Assembly (NCBI RefSeq): GCF_009765965.1
Contig: NZ_LMUL01000014.1
Span: forward strand, 2,637,812 to 2,701,811
DNA length: 64,000 bases
Direction: 5' to 3'
From: Caulobacter sp. S45
GTDB taxonomy: Bacteria; Pseudomonadota; Alphaproteobacteria; Caulobacterales; Caulobacteraceae
Part shown: piece after piece, positions 27,150 to 36,890 of the stretch
Layout of the letters: each line of letters begins with the position of its first letter
Numbering within the stretch: position 1 is the first letter of the stretch
Translations under genes and position numbers: made by a program
The notes under the pieces: generated by a model
Database searches by the model: none
The model's input: the letters and a program-made list of their open reading frames with translations, nothing else
Told to the model about the DNA's origin: nothing

Positions 27150-28364
27150 ATGATGATCAAGATTACGGGCGCGAAGGTGATCGTCACCTGCCCAGGCCGC
27201 AACTTCGTCACCCTGAAGATCGAGACCGACCAGGGCGTCTATGGCCTAGGCGACGCCACCCTGAACGGGCGTGAACTGGCGGTGGCCAGTTATCTGACCG
27301 ACCACGTCATCCCCTGCCTGATCGGGCGCGACGCCCATCGCATCGAGGACATCTGGCAGTTCCTCTACCGCGGGGCCTATTGGCGCCGGGGTCCGGTGAC
27401 CATGAGCGCGATCGCAGCGGTCGACATGGCGCTGTGGGATATCAAGGGCAAGGTGGCGGGCCTGCCGCTGTACCAGCTGCTGGGCGGCGCGAGCCGCGAC
27501 GGCGTGATGGTCTACGCCCACGCCAACGGCGTCAGCATCGAGGAGACGCTGGAGCGGGCCGAGCACTACATCGCCCAGGGCTACAAGGCGGTGCGGCTGC
27601 AATCCGGCGTGCCGGGGCTGAAGTCCACCTACGGCGTGTCCAAGGACAAGGACCGCTATGAGCCCGCCGACGCCGACATCCCGTCGGAAAACCTGTGGTC
27701 GACCGAAAAGTACCTGCGCTCGGTGCCGGCCCTGTTCGAGGCGGGGCGCGAAAAGCTGGGCTGGGACGTGCATCTGCTGCACGACATCCACCACCGGCTG
27801 ACCCCGATCGAGGCCGGGCGGCTGGGCAAGGACCTGGAGCCCTATCGCCCCTTCTGGCTGGAGGATGCGACGCCCGCCGAGAACCAGGCCAACTTCCGCC
27901 TGATCCGCCAACACACCACCAGTCCGCTGGCGGTGGGCGAGGTGTTCAACTCGATCTGGGACTGCAAGCAGCTGATCGAGGAACAGCTGATCGACTATAT
28001 CCGCGCCACCGTGGTCCATGCCGGCGGTATCACCCATTTGCGCCGCATCGCCGGGCTGGCCGACCTCTACAACGTGCGCACCGGTTGCCACGGGGCGACC
28101 GACCTGTCGCCGGTGTGCATGGGCGCGGCCCTGCACTTCGACCTGTCGGTGCCCAACTTCGGGGTGCAGGAATACATGCATCACACCGAGGAGACCGACG
28201 CGGTCTTCCCCCATGCCTATAGTTACGCCGACGGCATGCTGCATCCCGGCGAGGCGCCGGGCCTGGGCGTGGACATCGACGAGGCCCTGGCCGCCAAGTA
28301 CCCCTACCGTCGCGCCTACCTGCCGGTGAACCGGCTGGAGGACGGCTCCATGTACAACTGGTGA
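27150..28364 (+). CDS. manD: D-mannonate dehydratase (enolase superfamily, ManD)
   Basis: Mg-dependent enolase-superfamily enzyme of 404 residues, converting D-mannonate to 2-keto-3-deoxygluconate, the substrate of the kinase at 2770. ManD traits are visible: [11 protein letters not shown], an active-site loop with [34 protein letters not shown] (metal-ligand Asp and His), [10 protein letters not shown] and VGEVFNS (metal ligands), and the C terminus [14 protein letters not shown]. This is the ManD rather than the UxuA type. Start ATG at 27150, or the next codon. The stop overlaps the GTG start of the transporter gene by 4 bp. Confidence 0.93.
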   Translation: MMIKITGAKVIVTCPGRNFVTLKIETDQGVYGLGDATLNGRELAVASYLTDHVIPCLIGRDAHRIEDIWQFLYRGAYWRRGPVTMSAIAAVDMALWDIKGKVAGLPLYQLLGGASRDGVMVYAHANGVSIEETLERAEHYIAQGYKAVRLQSGVPGLKSTYGVSKDKDRYEPADADIPSENLWSTEKYLRSVPALFEAGREKLGWDVHLLHDIHHRLTPIEAGRLGKDLEPYRPFWLEDATPAENQANFRLIRQHTTSPLAVGEVFNSIWDCKQLIEEQLIDYIRATVVHAGGITHLRRIAGLADLYNVRTGCHGATDLSPVCMGAALHFDLSVPNFGVQEYMHHTEETDAVFPHAYSYADGMLHPGEAPGLGVDIDEALAAKYPYRRAYLPVNRLEDGSMYNW

Positions 28365-29653
28365 GCGCGCCCACCGCCTCGGCCGAGGCCCCCCCGCCGG
28401 CCGGGCGGATGCGCTGGGTCGTGTGCGCGGTGATCTTCGCGGCGGTGGTGCTCAGTTACGTCGACCGCCAAGTCATCAGCGTGCTCAAGCCCATGCTCCA
28501 GCACCGCTATGGCTGGAGCGAGACCGGCTACGGCGACGTGGTGTTCTGGTTCCAGGCCGCCTACGGGATCGGTTATGTCGTGTTCGGACGATTGGTCGAC
28601 CGGCTGGGCGAGCGGCTGGGCTATGCCCTGGCCGTGGGCCTGTGGACGGTGGGACACATGGCCCACGCCCTGGTCACGTCCACCCTCGGTTTCGCCCTGG
28701 TGCGCATCCCGCTGGCGCTGGGCGAGTCGGGCGCCTTCCCGTCGGCCCTGGCGGCGACGGCGGCTTGGTTCCCCAAGCGTGAGCGGGCGCTGGCCATCGG
28801 CATCTTCAACGCTGGCTCCAACGTCGGGGCCATTGTCACGCCGCTGATCGTGCCGGGCGTCGTGTTGGCGTTCGGCTGGCGGGCGGCCTTCCTGATCACC
28901 GGCCTGTTCACGGTGATCTGGCTGGCGGTGTGGCTCGGCTTCTACCGCCGCCCGCGCCAGAGCAAGCGCGTCAGCGCCGCCGAGCTCGCCTACATCGAGT
29001 CCGATCCCGTGGAGCCCAAGCGGCTGGTGAGCTGGCGTGTGCTTCTGACCACGCGGGAGACCTGGGCCTATGTGCTGGGGCGGTTCCTGATCGATCCGGT
29101 GTGGTGGACCTTCCTGTTCTGGCTGCCGGACTTCTTCACCCGCCGCTACGGCGTGGACATGAAGAGCTACGGCCCGCCGCTGGTGGCCATCTACGTCCTG
29201 GCCGATGTGGGCTCGGTGATGGGCGGTTGGGGATCCTCACGGCTGATGCGGCGGGGCTGGGGCGTGAACGCCGCGCGCAAGACCGCCATGGCCGTGTGTG
29301 CGGCTGTGGTGTTCCCGGTGGCCTTCGCCGGCTTCGCGCCCAGCCTGTGGATCGCCGTGCTGCTGATCGGCCTGGCCTGCGCCGGGCACCAGGGCTTCTC
29401 GGCCAATGTCTACGCCCTGCCGTCCGACCTGTTCCCCCGCTGGGCGGTGGGGTCGGTTGCGGGGTTGGGCGGTCTGGCGGGCGCGCTCGGCGGTATGCTG
29501 ATGGCCAAGTACGCGGGCTATATTCTGCAGACCTTCGGGAGCTACGGTCCAATCTTCGCGGTGGCGGGCGTGACCTATTTCGCGGCCCTGCTGGCGATCC
29601 ATCTGGTCACCCCGCGCTATGCGCCCGCGCAATTGCGGGACGAAGCGGCTTGA
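28361..29653 (+). CDS. MFS transporter, hexuronate (ExuT)-like
   Basis: Inner-membrane major facilitator of the anion:cation symporter type, 430 residues with 12 predicted helices. [15 protein letters not shown] in helix 1, the [13 protein letters not shown] loop and the [24 protein letters not shown] region match ExuT/GudP-like carriers. Import of glucuronate or galacturonate is inferred from its place between mannonate dehydratase and the fructuronate reductase-like gene. The start is GTG at 28361, overlapping the manD stop (GTGA), so it is translationally coupled. Confidence 0.87.
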   Translation: MSAPTASAEAPPPAGRMRWVVCAVIFAAVVLSYVDRQVISVLKPMLQHRYGWSETGYGDVVFWFQAAYGIGYVVFGRLVDRLGERLGYALAVGLWTVGHMAHALVTSTLGFALVRIPLALGESGAFPSALAATAAWFPKRERALAIGIFNAGSNVGAIVTPLIVPGVVLAFGWRAAFLITGLFTVIWLAVWLGFYRRPRQSKRVSAAELAYIESDPVEPKRLVSWRVLLTTRETWAYVLGRFLIDPVWWTFLFWLPDFFTRRYGVDMKSYGPPLVAIYVLADVGSVMGGWGSSRLMRRGWGVNAARKTAMAVCAAVVFPVAFAGFAPSLWIAVLLIGLACAGHQGFSANVYALPSDLFPRWAVGSVAGLGGLAGALGGMLMAKYAGYILQTFGSYGPIFAVAGVTYFAALLAIHLVTPRYAPAQLRDEAA

Positions 29654-29681
29654 GCCGACGTTTTAGAGGAAGCCGAAGGCT

Positions 29682-31172
29682 GTGAGCGACGCTCCCCGTC
29701 CCCGCCTGTCCAACGCCACCCTGGACAGCCTGTCCGCCGCGGTCGAACGCCCAGGCTATGACCGCGGAGCCGTGCAAGCGGGCGTGGTGCACCTGGGCGT
29801 CGGCGCCTTCCATCGTGCACACCAGGCCGTGGTGTTCGACACCCTTATCCGGCAGGGCGACCCGCGCTGGGGCGTACGCGGCGCCTCGCTGCGGTCGGCT
29901 GGCGTGCGCGACCAGATGAACCCGCAGGACGGGCTGTACGCCATGACCGTGCGCGACGGGACCGACGAGCGCGTGCGCGTGATCGGCGCCGTCAAGGACG
30001 TGCTGGTCGCGCCCGAAGACCCGTCCACCCTGGTCCACGCCCTGGCCGCGCCCCAGACCCACCTCGTCACCCTGACCATCACCGAGAAGGGCTACAAGCT
30101 CGACCCCGCCACCGGTAGCCTGCTCGAGGACGACGCCGAGGTGGTGGCGGACCTGGCCGACCTGTCCCACCCCCGCACCGCGCCGGGCTTCCTCACCGCC
30201 GCGCTGTCGCTGCGCAAGGCGCGCGGGCTGAAGCCGTTCACCGCCATCTCCTGCGACAACCTCCCCCACAACGGCGAGCGGCTGAAGGCCTCGGTGCTGG
30301 CGATGGCGAGGCGATCCGACCCGGCCTTGCGCGACTGGATTGAAGCGGAGGGCGCCTTCCCCCAAACCATGGTGGACCGCATCGTCCCCTCGACCACGCC
30401 GGAGGATATCGAGGCGATGGCCGCCCGGCTGCGCGTGCTCGACCTGGCCATGGTCAAGACCGAACCCTTCCTACAGTGGGTGATCGAGGATCGCTTCGCC
30501 GGTGAACGGCCCGAGCTGGAGGCGGCCGGCGTGCAGGTCACGACCTCCGTCGCGCCCTGGGAAGAGGCCAAGCTGCGGCTGTTGAACGGCGCCCATTCCG
30601 CCATCGCCTATCTCGGCGCCCTGTCGGGCCGGACCTTCGTGCACGAGGCGACGGCCGACCCGGCGTTGCGCGCGTTCGTGGAACGGTTGTGGGACGAGTC
30701 CGCCGCCACCCTGTCGCCGCCGCCCGGCCTGGACGTGGGCGCCTATCGCCAGGCGTTGATGGCGCGCTTCGACAACGCCTCGCTCAACCACCGCACCCGC
30801 CAGATCGCCATGGACGGCTCCCAGAAGCTGCCTCAACGCCTGCTCGCCCCGCTGGCCGAGCGTCTGTCTAAGGACGAACCGTTCGAGGCCCTGGCGCTGG
30901 CGATCGCGGCCTGGATGCGCTGGCAGGGCGGGCGCGACGACGCCGGGGCGGCTTTCGCCGTGGACGATCCCTTGGCGGCGATCACCCGGCGCGCCTATGA
31001 CAGCGTCCCGGACGCGGCTGGGCGCGTGGCGGCTTTGCTGGCGATTGAGACGATCTTCCCGCCCAGGCTGGCCGCGGCCGAGCCCGTTCGACACGCCCTC
31101 ACGCAGCAGCTCGACCGGCTGGACCGCCTGGGCGCCCAGGGTGCGGTGGAGGCGTTCGGCCAGCCGGATTGA
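29682..31172 (+). CDS. Fructuronate reductase-like mannitol dehydrogenase family protein
   Basis: NAD(P)-dependent long-chain polyol dehydrogenase of 496 residues. The nucleotide-binding HLGVGAFHRAHQAVV lies near residue 30; SCDNLPHNGERLK and the catalytic helix region EEAKLRLLNGAHSAIAYLG are family motifs. In context it should reduce D-fructuronate to D-mannonate (UxuB role), feeding ManD. Tagaturonate or mannitol activity cannot be excluded from sequence alone. The start is GTG at 29682 preceded by AGAGGAAG. It is third in the manD operon. Confidence 0.85.
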   Translation: MSDAPRPRLSNATLDSLSAAVERPGYDRGAVQAGVVHLGVGAFHRAHQAVVFDTLIRQGDPRWGVRGASLRSAGVRDQMNPQDGLYAMTVRDGTDERVRVIGAVKDVLVAPEDPSTLVHALAAPQTHLVTLTITEKGYKLDPATGSLLEDDAEVVADLADLSHPRTAPGFLTAALSLRKARGLKPFTAISCDNLPHNGERLKASVLAMARRSDPALRDWIEAEGAFPQTMVDRIVPSTTPEDIEAMAARLRVLDLAMVKTEPFLQWVIEDRFAGERPELEAAGVQVTTSVAPWEEAKLRLLNGAHSAIAYLGALSGRTFVHEATADPALRAFVERLWDESAATLSPPPGLDVGAYRQALMARFDNASLNHRTRQIAMDGSQKLPQRLLAPLAERLSKDEPFEALALAIAAWMRWQGGRDDAGAAFAVDDPLAAITRRAYDSVPDAAGRVAALLAIETIFPPRLAAAEPVRHALTQQLDRLDRLGAQGAVEAFGQPD

Positions 31173-31249
31173 GGCTGGGCGCGCTGGCCTTGCGGCTGGC
31201 CCCGCGTCGCCGCACAAGACATCAGCGACAGGAAAATGGGGCGGGGCGG

Positions 31250-32758
31250 ATGCGGCGGTATGGGGTTCTGGCCGGGGTGACGCTGGCGGTCGCCGTCGCG
31301 GTGGGCGCGGCCAGGGCGGGGGATCTCGATGGCGTCTGGGTGGTCGGGACCACGCCCAGCTTTCCCGGCGTGCGCATGTTCGAAATCCACGCCGGCCCCA
31401 GTCCGAGCGGGACCCTCACCACCGACTGGTACGGGGCCATGCCGATGCGCAACCTGCGCATCACCGGCGATGTCGCCAGCTTCGAGATCGACAACGGCAA
31501 TCCTCGCCTACAGGCCCATACCTGGACCGCCACGCGCCAGGGCGACGGCGTGCGGCTGGTCGGCGATATCTGGTACCAGCACGTTGACGCCAGCGCTCAT
31601 GCGGGGTCCGAGACCGAGCGCCACGCCTTGGCCTTCACGCTGCAGCCGCCGCCCATGGTCCTGCGCGCCCTGTCGTCCAATGGCCTGGCGCGTACCCCGC
31701 CGATGGGCTGGAGCAGCTGGAATAAATTTGCGACCAGGATCGACGACGTCGCCGTGCGCCAGATCGCCGATGCCATGGTCGCCTCGGGCCTGCGCGACGC
31801 CGGCTATGTCTATGTGAATATCGACGATGGTTGGCAGGGCGCGCGCGATGCGAACGGCGTGCTGCAACCCAACGCCAAGTTCCCCGACATGGCGGGGCTG
31901 GCCCGCTACGTCCACGCGCGAGGCTTGAAGCTCGGCCTGTACAGTTCGCCGGGACCGAAGTCCTGCGCCGGCTATGTCGGCAGCTACGGCCATGTCGTCC
32001 AGGACGCGCGGACCTGGGCCGGCTGGGGCGTGGACTACATCAAGTACGACCTGTGCTCGGGCGAGGGCTTCTATCGCAGCCCGACCGAAATCCGCGCGAC
32101 CTACCAGGAGATGGGCGCGGCGTTGCAGGCCACCGGTCGGCCGATCGTGTTCAGCCTGTGCGAGTATGGCCGCGCGGACGTCGGCTCGTGGGGTCGCCTG
32201 GTGGCCGGAAACCTGTGGCGCACCAGCGGCGACATCAAGGACAGCTACGACAGCATGGCCGCCATCGGCTTCGACAAGGGCGGCAAGCCCGAGGACGCCG
32301 GTCCCGGCGGCTGGAACGACCTGGACATGCTGGAGGTCGGCAACGGCGGCATGACGGCGGACGAGTACCGCACCCATCTCAGCCTCTGGGCCATGCAGGC
32401 CGCGCCGCTGATGACCGGCAACGACCTGCGCACCATGACGCCCGAGACCGTGGCCCTGCTGACTGATAAGACCATGCTGGCCATCGACCAGGACCCGCTG
32501 GGCCGCCAGGGCCGCCGCCTGTTCAAGCGCGGAGACCTGGAGGTCTGGACCCGGCCGCTGGCGGACGGCGCCATGGCGGTAGCGGTGTTCAACCGCGCCG
32601 CCCAGCCGCTGGACGCAGAACTGAGCTGGGAGGAGCTCGGCGTGGCGGCGCCTGCGCGGCTGACCGGGGCGTGGACAGCGGCGCCGGTTGAGCGCTCCGC
32701 CTCCGGGTTCAAGGCCAGCGTGCCCACCCACGGGGTGGTGCTGCTGCGGGCCGGTTGA
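31250..32758 (+). CDS. GH27 alpha-galactosidase with extra N-terminal module
   Basis: Secreted glycoside hydrolase, 502 residues. A signal peptide (ending near AARAG, residue 24) is followed by about 110 residues of beta-rich sequence I do not recognise (GVWVVGTTPSFPGVRMFEIH onward). The GH27 barrel then begins: ARTPPMGWSSWNKF near residue 150, VNIDDGW, nucleophile Asp267 in YIKYDLCS, and the acid-bearing GGWNDLDM near 354. A C-terminal antiparallel beta domain follows. Alpha-galactosidase or related alpha/beta-arabinopyranosidase activity is expected, consistent with removing side groups of hemicellulose. The ATG at 31250 is chosen for the signal peptide; it ends the manD operon. Confidence 0.88.
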   Translation: MRRYGVLAGVTLAVAVAVGAARAGDLDGVWVVGTTPSFPGVRMFEIHAGPSPSGTLTTDWYGAMPMRNLRITGDVASFEIDNGNPRLQAHTWTATRQGDGVRLVGDIWYQHVDASAHAGSETERHALAFTLQPPPMVLRALSSNGLARTPPMGWSSWNKFATRIDDVAVRQIADAMVASGLRDAGYVYVNIDDGWQGARDANGVLQPNAKFPDMAGLARYVHARGLKLGLYSSPGPKSCAGYVGSYGHVVQDARTWAGWGVDYIKYDLCSGEGFYRSPTEIRATYQEMGAALQATGRPIVFSLCEYGRADVGSWGRLVAGNLWRTSGDIKDSYDSMAAIGFDKGGKPEDAGPGGWNDLDMLEVGNGGMTADEYRTHLSLWAMQAAPLMTGNDLRTMTPETVALLTDKTMLAIDQDPLGRQGRRLFKRGDLEVWTRPLADGAMAVAVFNRAAQPLDAELSWEELGVAAPARLTGAWTAAPVERSASGFKASVPTHGVVLLRAG

Positions 32759-32849
32759 CCCGCGTTCGTGCGTGATCTGCCCTGCTGGCCTGCAGGCTTG
32801 TTCTCACCTAAGAGAGACGGTTATCTCGTCACGTATAATAGGGTCTCCA

Positions 32850-33470
32850 TTGGCCGATCTGGCTTTGATCGCTGCGCAGGACAGTGCCCATGCAGCATGG
32901 GCCGCGATCGGCTGGTCTAGAGCTTCATTCTGGGGTTCGGTGATCGTCGGGCTTCTCAGCATTGGGGTGAACGGCGTTCTGGCTTGGTTAGCCTTCGACG
33001 GACCCAGGAAGCAACGTGAGGCAGATCATGAGCTTGCTCGGCAGACGTTCGCGCATGAGGCCGGCAAAATCGTCAATCTTCAGCTTGGCGGACTGAATGT
33101 CTGTAAAGCTGTCTACCTTGCAGCGGATGATGCTCTAGCGCTCACCGTGAATGTAACAAATCAGAATGCGTCGGCTTTAAGAGCGAAACGACCCGATCTG
33201 GCCATACAAATTAGGCTCTTGGATTATTTCTTGAGCAAAGACATAGCTGATGTCGCCGTCGTGCACGCGATGATGAAAACGAGAGACGGCGCTGTGAATC
33301 TCCAAAGCGCCTTGGATTTTCCTGGTCTGCAGGGCGGAGCTACGCAGGCGGCTTTCCAGGACATTGCTCGTGTGATCTCCCATGTACTTGACCAATGCAG
33401 CACTGAACGCGGTAGGGTCGAGGAACGAATAGCTGCAGGTTCGGCTTTCATAGATAGTTTGACTTCGTAG
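32850..33470 (+). CDS. Hypothetical single-pass membrane protein (low-GC orphan)
   Basis: About 206 residues, not recognised. One membrane helix (FWGSVIVGLLSIGVNGVLAWL, about residues 28-48) is followed by a basic stretch (DGPRKQREADHELARQ) and a mostly helical soluble domain of about 150 residues. No catalytic motif is seen. The start is uncertain: TTG at 32850 after AGGG is the best of several; no in-frame ATG exists near the helix. A TATAAT hexamer at 32834-32839 could be its -10. Base composition is clearly less GC-rich than both neighbours, with codons rarely used around it, suggesting recent gain. A resident or lysogenic-conversion-type role is speculation. Confidence 0.5.
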   Translation: MADLALIAAQDSAHAAWAAIGWSRASFWGSVIVGLLSIGVNGVLAWLAFDGPRKQREADHELARQTFAHEAGKIVNLQLGGLNVCKAVYLAADDALALTVNVTNQNASALRAKRPDLAIQIRLLDYFLSKDIADVAVVHAMMKTRDGAVNLQSALDFPGLQGGATQAAFQDIARVISHVLDQCSTERGRVEERIAAGSAFIDSLTS

Positions 33471-33548
33471 AAGAGAGGGGGTGGCAGACTTCGCGCACTG
33501 TGTGCGCCTATGAAGCTGCTTTGGCGTTGTCTTTTGCGAGCACAAGTC

Positions 33549-35312
33549 TTAATCCGGCAACGCTTCTCCCAGCTTCCCGCCCCGGGCTATGAACTGGTCG
33601 ATCTGGTCGTCCAGCACCGGAAGGGGCACCGAGCCCAGCGACAGCACCTCGTCGTGGAAGGCGCGGATGTCGAACTTCGGTCCTAGCGCGGCCTCGGCCT
33701 TGGCGCGCTGGCGTTCGATGTCCATCTCGCCCAGCTTGTAGGACAGGGCCTGGCCGGGCCAGGTGATGTAGCGATCCACCTCGATCTCGATGTCGTGGGG
33801 GGCGAGCGCGGTGTTGGTCTTCAGGTAGTCGATCGCCTGCTGACGGGTCCAACCGTAGTGGTGGATGCCGGTGTCCACCACCAGACGGCACGCCCGCCAC
33901 ATCTCGAAGGTCTCGCGGCCGAACTCGTCGTAGGGCGTCTCGTACATGCCCATCTCGCGACCGAGCTTCTCGACGTACAGGCCCCAGCCCTCGCCATAGG
34001 CGGAGATGTAGCTGCCGCGCCGAAACGCCGGCAGGCCCTTCTGCTCCCCCGCCAGTTGGAGTTGGAGCGAGTGGCCCGGAGAGCATTCGTGCAGGACCAG
34101 GGCGGTCAGGTTGTACAGTGGGCGCGAGGGCAGGTCGTAGGTGTTCATCAGGCACCCGTCCTTGCCGCCCCGACCCGAGGTGTAGAAGGGCGCTATGCTT
34201 AGCGGCACCGGGTCGATGCCGAAGCGCTCGCGCGACAGGTGACCGATATAGCGCCCGATCTTGCCGTCTTGCTTCTTCGATATCCACGCGGCTCGCATGA
34301 GCAGTTCGTCGCCGGTCTTGGCGTAGAAGCGCGGGTCGGTGCGCAGGAACTGCAGGAATTCGGGGAAGCTGCCCTTGAACCCGCTGGCCTGCATCGTCGC
34401 CAGCATCTCGGCATGGATACGCTCGACCTCCTTGAGGCCCATGGCGTGGATCTCCTCCGGCGAGAGGTCGAGCGTCGTATATTCCTTGATCTGGGAGCGG
34501 TAGAAGGCCTTGCCGTCGGGCATGGCCTCGGCCGCCAGCGTGGTGCGGGCGTGGGGCAGGTATTCGTCGCGGTAGAAGGCCAGCAGCTTCTGGTGCGCCG
34601 GGATCACCGAGCCCTGCACCGCCTTCAGCCCGGCCGCGCGCAGGCTGGCCTGCTCATCCGCCGGGATCGATTTGGGGAAGTTCTTGAACGGCTGGAAGAA
34701 GGGGTTGTCCTCGGGCTTGGCCGGGTCGGCCGCCGCCAGGATCGAGCCGTCGCGCCCGACCAGGGTCTCGCGTGGCACGCTGAAGCCGCGCTTCAGTCCC
34801 ATGCGCATGTTGTCGATCTGCTCGCCGTAATAGCGGGCGATGTCGTTCAGCCGGGCGATGTAGGCCTGGTATTCGCCGGCCGAGCGGAGCTGGCGGCGCG
34901 CGCCCGAGGCCAGGCCCGACCAGAACGAGGAGTCGCTGTTGAACGGCATCTCGTAGAGCTTGAACTTCTGGTCGGCGATCAGGCTTTCGAGCTGCTCGCG
35001 ATAGACCGCCCGGTTGATCTTCTCTTCGGGCGAAAGCTGGTCGACGGGGATGGCGTCGACGGCGGCCAGGGTCTCGGTCCAGTGCTTCAGGCGCGCGTCC
35101 TGGCTGGCCGCATCGATCTTCTGCAGGTGGTCGATCCGGGTGGGGTTGTCGTCGAAATCGCCGCCGGCGCGGGCGAACTCGACCTGCCGCCACTTCCATT
35201 CGGTGTCGTAGATGGCCTTCAACCGGGCGTCAGCGGTCCCGTCCGCAGCATAGGCCGCAAGCGCGCTCGCCGTCAGCGCCGCCGCGACGCCCAAGATCGC
35301 CAAGGTCTTCAT
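33549..35312 (-). CDS. DUF885 family protein, putative zinc metallopeptidase
   Basis: Exported protein of 587 residues; signal peptide MKTLAILGVAAALTASALAAYAADG. The DUF885 domain fills the rest. Residues 408-414 read HECSPGH in place of the usual HExxH, with a possible third ligand Glu441 in YGEGWGLYVE; this HExxxGH form is the norm for DUF885 as I know it. Peptidase activity is inferred and the substrate is unknown. The start has a strong CAGGGGGACGACAG site just upstream. It is a single gene. Confidence 0.85.
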   Translation of the reverse strand: MKTLAILGVAAALTASALAAYAADGTADARLKAIYDTEWKWRQVEFARAGGDFDDNPTRIDHLQKIDAASQDARLKHWTETLAAVDAIPVDQLSPEEKINRAVYREQLESLIADQKFKLYEMPFNSDSSFWSGLASGARRQLRSAGEYQAYIARLNDIARYYGEQIDNMRMGLKRGFSVPRETLVGRDGSILAAADPAKPEDNPFFQPFKNFPKSIPADEQASLRAAGLKAVQGSVIPAHQKLLAFYRDEYLPHARTTLAAEAMPDGKAFYRSQIKEYTTLDLSPEEIHAMGLKEVERIHAEMLATMQASGFKGSFPEFLQFLRTDPRFYAKTGDELLMRAAWISKKQDGKIGRYIGHLSRERFGIDPVPLSIAPFYTSGRGGKDGCLMNTYDLPSRPLYNLTALVLHECSPGHSLQLQLAGEQKGLPAFRRGSYISAYGEGWGLYVEKLGREMGMYETPYDEFGRETFEMWRACRLVVDTGIHHYGWTRQQAIDYLKTNTALAPHDIEIEVDRYITWPGQALSYKLGEMDIERQRAKAEAALGPKFDIRAFHDEVLSLGSVPLPVLDDQIDQFIARGGKLGEALPD

Positions 35313-35417
35313 CTGTCGTCCCCCTGAAGGTCGGTCAGATTGGACCAGCGTTCCTGCCTCTACAAGCTGTCAGCCGACGGAACGTATACGATATTTGCGT
35401 GCGGTGACCCAGGGCGC

Positions 35418-36107
35418 CTAGGCGTCCACGTCCAGCGAGTAGCCGGCGGAGCGGACGGTGCGGATCGGGTCCATCTCCTCGTCCTTGTTCAGCGCCTTGC
35501 GAAGCCGGCCGATGTGGACGTCCACCGTGCGCGCCTCGACATAGACGTCCGAGCCCCACACCGCGTCTAGCAGTTGCTCGCGCGAGAACACCCGGCCGGG
35601 GTGCTGCATCAGGTAGTCCAGTAGGCGGAACTCGGTCGGGCCGAGGTGGATTTCGCGGCCGGCCCGTTTGACCCTGTGGGCCACCCGGTCGACCACGATG
35701 TCGCCATGGCGCACGCGATCCTCGGCCAGGCCCGGCCGGATGCGGCGCAGCACCGCGCGGATGCGCGCGGTCAGCTCGGTCATCGAGAAGGGCTTGATCA
35801 CATAGTCGTCGGCGCCGGTGTCCAGGCCGCGGATGCGATCGCTCTCCTCGCCGCGGGCGGTGAGCATCAGGATGGGGACGTTGCGGGTCTCCACCCGGCC
35901 GCGCAGACGCCGGCAGACCTCGATGCCGCTGATCTTGGGCAGCATCCAGTCGAGCACGATCAGGTCGGGCAGGCGCTCGTCGACCTGGACCAGGGCCTCT
36001 TCGCCGTCGGTGGCCACGCTGACGGCGTAGCCCTCCTTCTCGAGGTTGTATTGCAGCAGGGTGGCGAGGGCGTCCTCGTCCTCGACCACCAGGACATGGG
36101 GATTCAA
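35418..36107 (-). CDS. phoB: Phosphate regulon response regulator PhoB
   Basis: OmpR-class response regulator, 229 residues. Receiver domain at 1-120 with acidic pocket Glu9/Asp10, phospho-acceptor Asp53 (LIVLDWMLP), Thr83 and Lys105 (VIKPFS). The winged-helix domain at about 130-227 includes GPTEFRLLDYLMQHPGRVFSREQLLD and RTVDVHIGRLRKAL. It binds Pho boxes when phosphorylated by PhoR. The start codon is TTG at 36107 (TTG AAT CCC CAT), 4 bp after the phoU stop; no ATG is available without losing the first receiver strand. Confidence 0.95.
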   Translation of the reverse strand: MNPHVLVVEDEDALATLLQYNLEKEGYAVSVATDGEEALVQVDERLPDLIVLDWMLPKISGIEVCRRLRGRVETRNVPILMLTARGEESDRIRGLDTGADDYVIKPFSMTELTARIRAVLRRIRPGLAEDRVRHGDIVVDRVAHRVKRAGREIHLGPTEFRLLDYLMQHPGRVFSREQLLDAVWGSDVYVEARTVDVHIGRLRKALNKDEEMDPIRTVRSAGYSLDVDA

Positions 36108-36111
36108 GCGA

Positions 36112-36828
36112 TCAGGCCTCCGGCTCGGCGGGACCGGAGACGCCGCTCCACTTGGGGCGGTCGCCGACGATTTCTTCGCCGGTCACTTCGTAGTGGACGA
36201 TCTCGGCGATGTTGGTGGCGTAGTCGCCGATCCGCTCCAGGTTCTTGGCCACGAACAGCATGTGGGCGCAGGAGCTGATCGTGCGCGGATCGCTGATCAT
36301 GTAGGTCAGCAGTTCGCGGAACAGGCTGTTGTAGTGCTCGTCGACTTCCTCGTCGTTCTGCCAGACGTCCATGGCGCGGTCGAGTTCGCCCGAGGTGTAG
36401 GCGTCCAGCGAGTCCTTCAGACGCGATGAGACCAGCTTGCCCATCCGCTCGATCGAGCGGGTCAGCGGCGTGATCGGCTCGGCTTCGGAGATGATCAGGG
36501 CGCGCTTGGCGATGTTCTTGGCGTAGTCGCCGGTGCGCTCCAGGATCGAGCTCATCTTCAGGGCCGACACCGTGCGGCGCAGGTCCTGGGCCACGGGTTG
36601 GCGCAGCGAGATGATGCGGATCGCCTTGCGCTCGATGTCGTGCTGCAGCTGGTCCAGCCGGCTGTCGCGGCCGACCACGTCCTCGGCCAGGGGCACGTCG
36701 CGACGGACCACCGCCTCGATGGCGTCGCCCACCTGGGCTTCGGCCAGGCCGCCCATGCGCGCGACCTCGGCCTTGAGCTGGTCCAGCTCCTCGCCGAAGA
36801 ACTTCAGGGTATGTTCGTTCATGCTCAT
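36112..36828 (-). CDS. phoU: Phosphate signalling protein PhoU
   Basis: PhoU of 238 residues, two three-helix bundles, linking phosphate transporter state to PhoR. Each repeat bears the metal-binding E/D-x-x-x-D pattern: VVGRDSRLDQLQHDIE in the first half and RIGDYATNIAEIVHY in the second, with RTGDYAKNIAKRALI between. The ATG at 36828 has an alternative two codons later. It is followed 4 bp on by phoB. In C. crescentus, pstCAB lies between phoR and phoU; here only 135 bp separate them. Confidence 0.95.
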   Translation of the reverse strand: MSMNEHTLKFFGEELDQLKAEVARMGGLAEAQVGDAIEAVVRRDVPLAEDVVGRDSRLDQLQHDIERKAIRIISLRQPVAQDLRRTVSALKMSSILERTGDYAKNIAKRALIISEAEPITPLTRSIERMGKLVSSRLKDSLDAYTSGELDRAMDVWQNDEEVDEHYNSLFRELLTYMISDPRTISSCAHMLFVAKNLERIGDYATNIAEIVHYEVTGEEIVGDRPKWSGVSGPAEPEA

Positions 36829-36890
36829 GACACAAATCAGGGCTGGAGCCGCAGACGAGCCGGAACTTGCCCGCGGAGTGCAGAGGGTGC

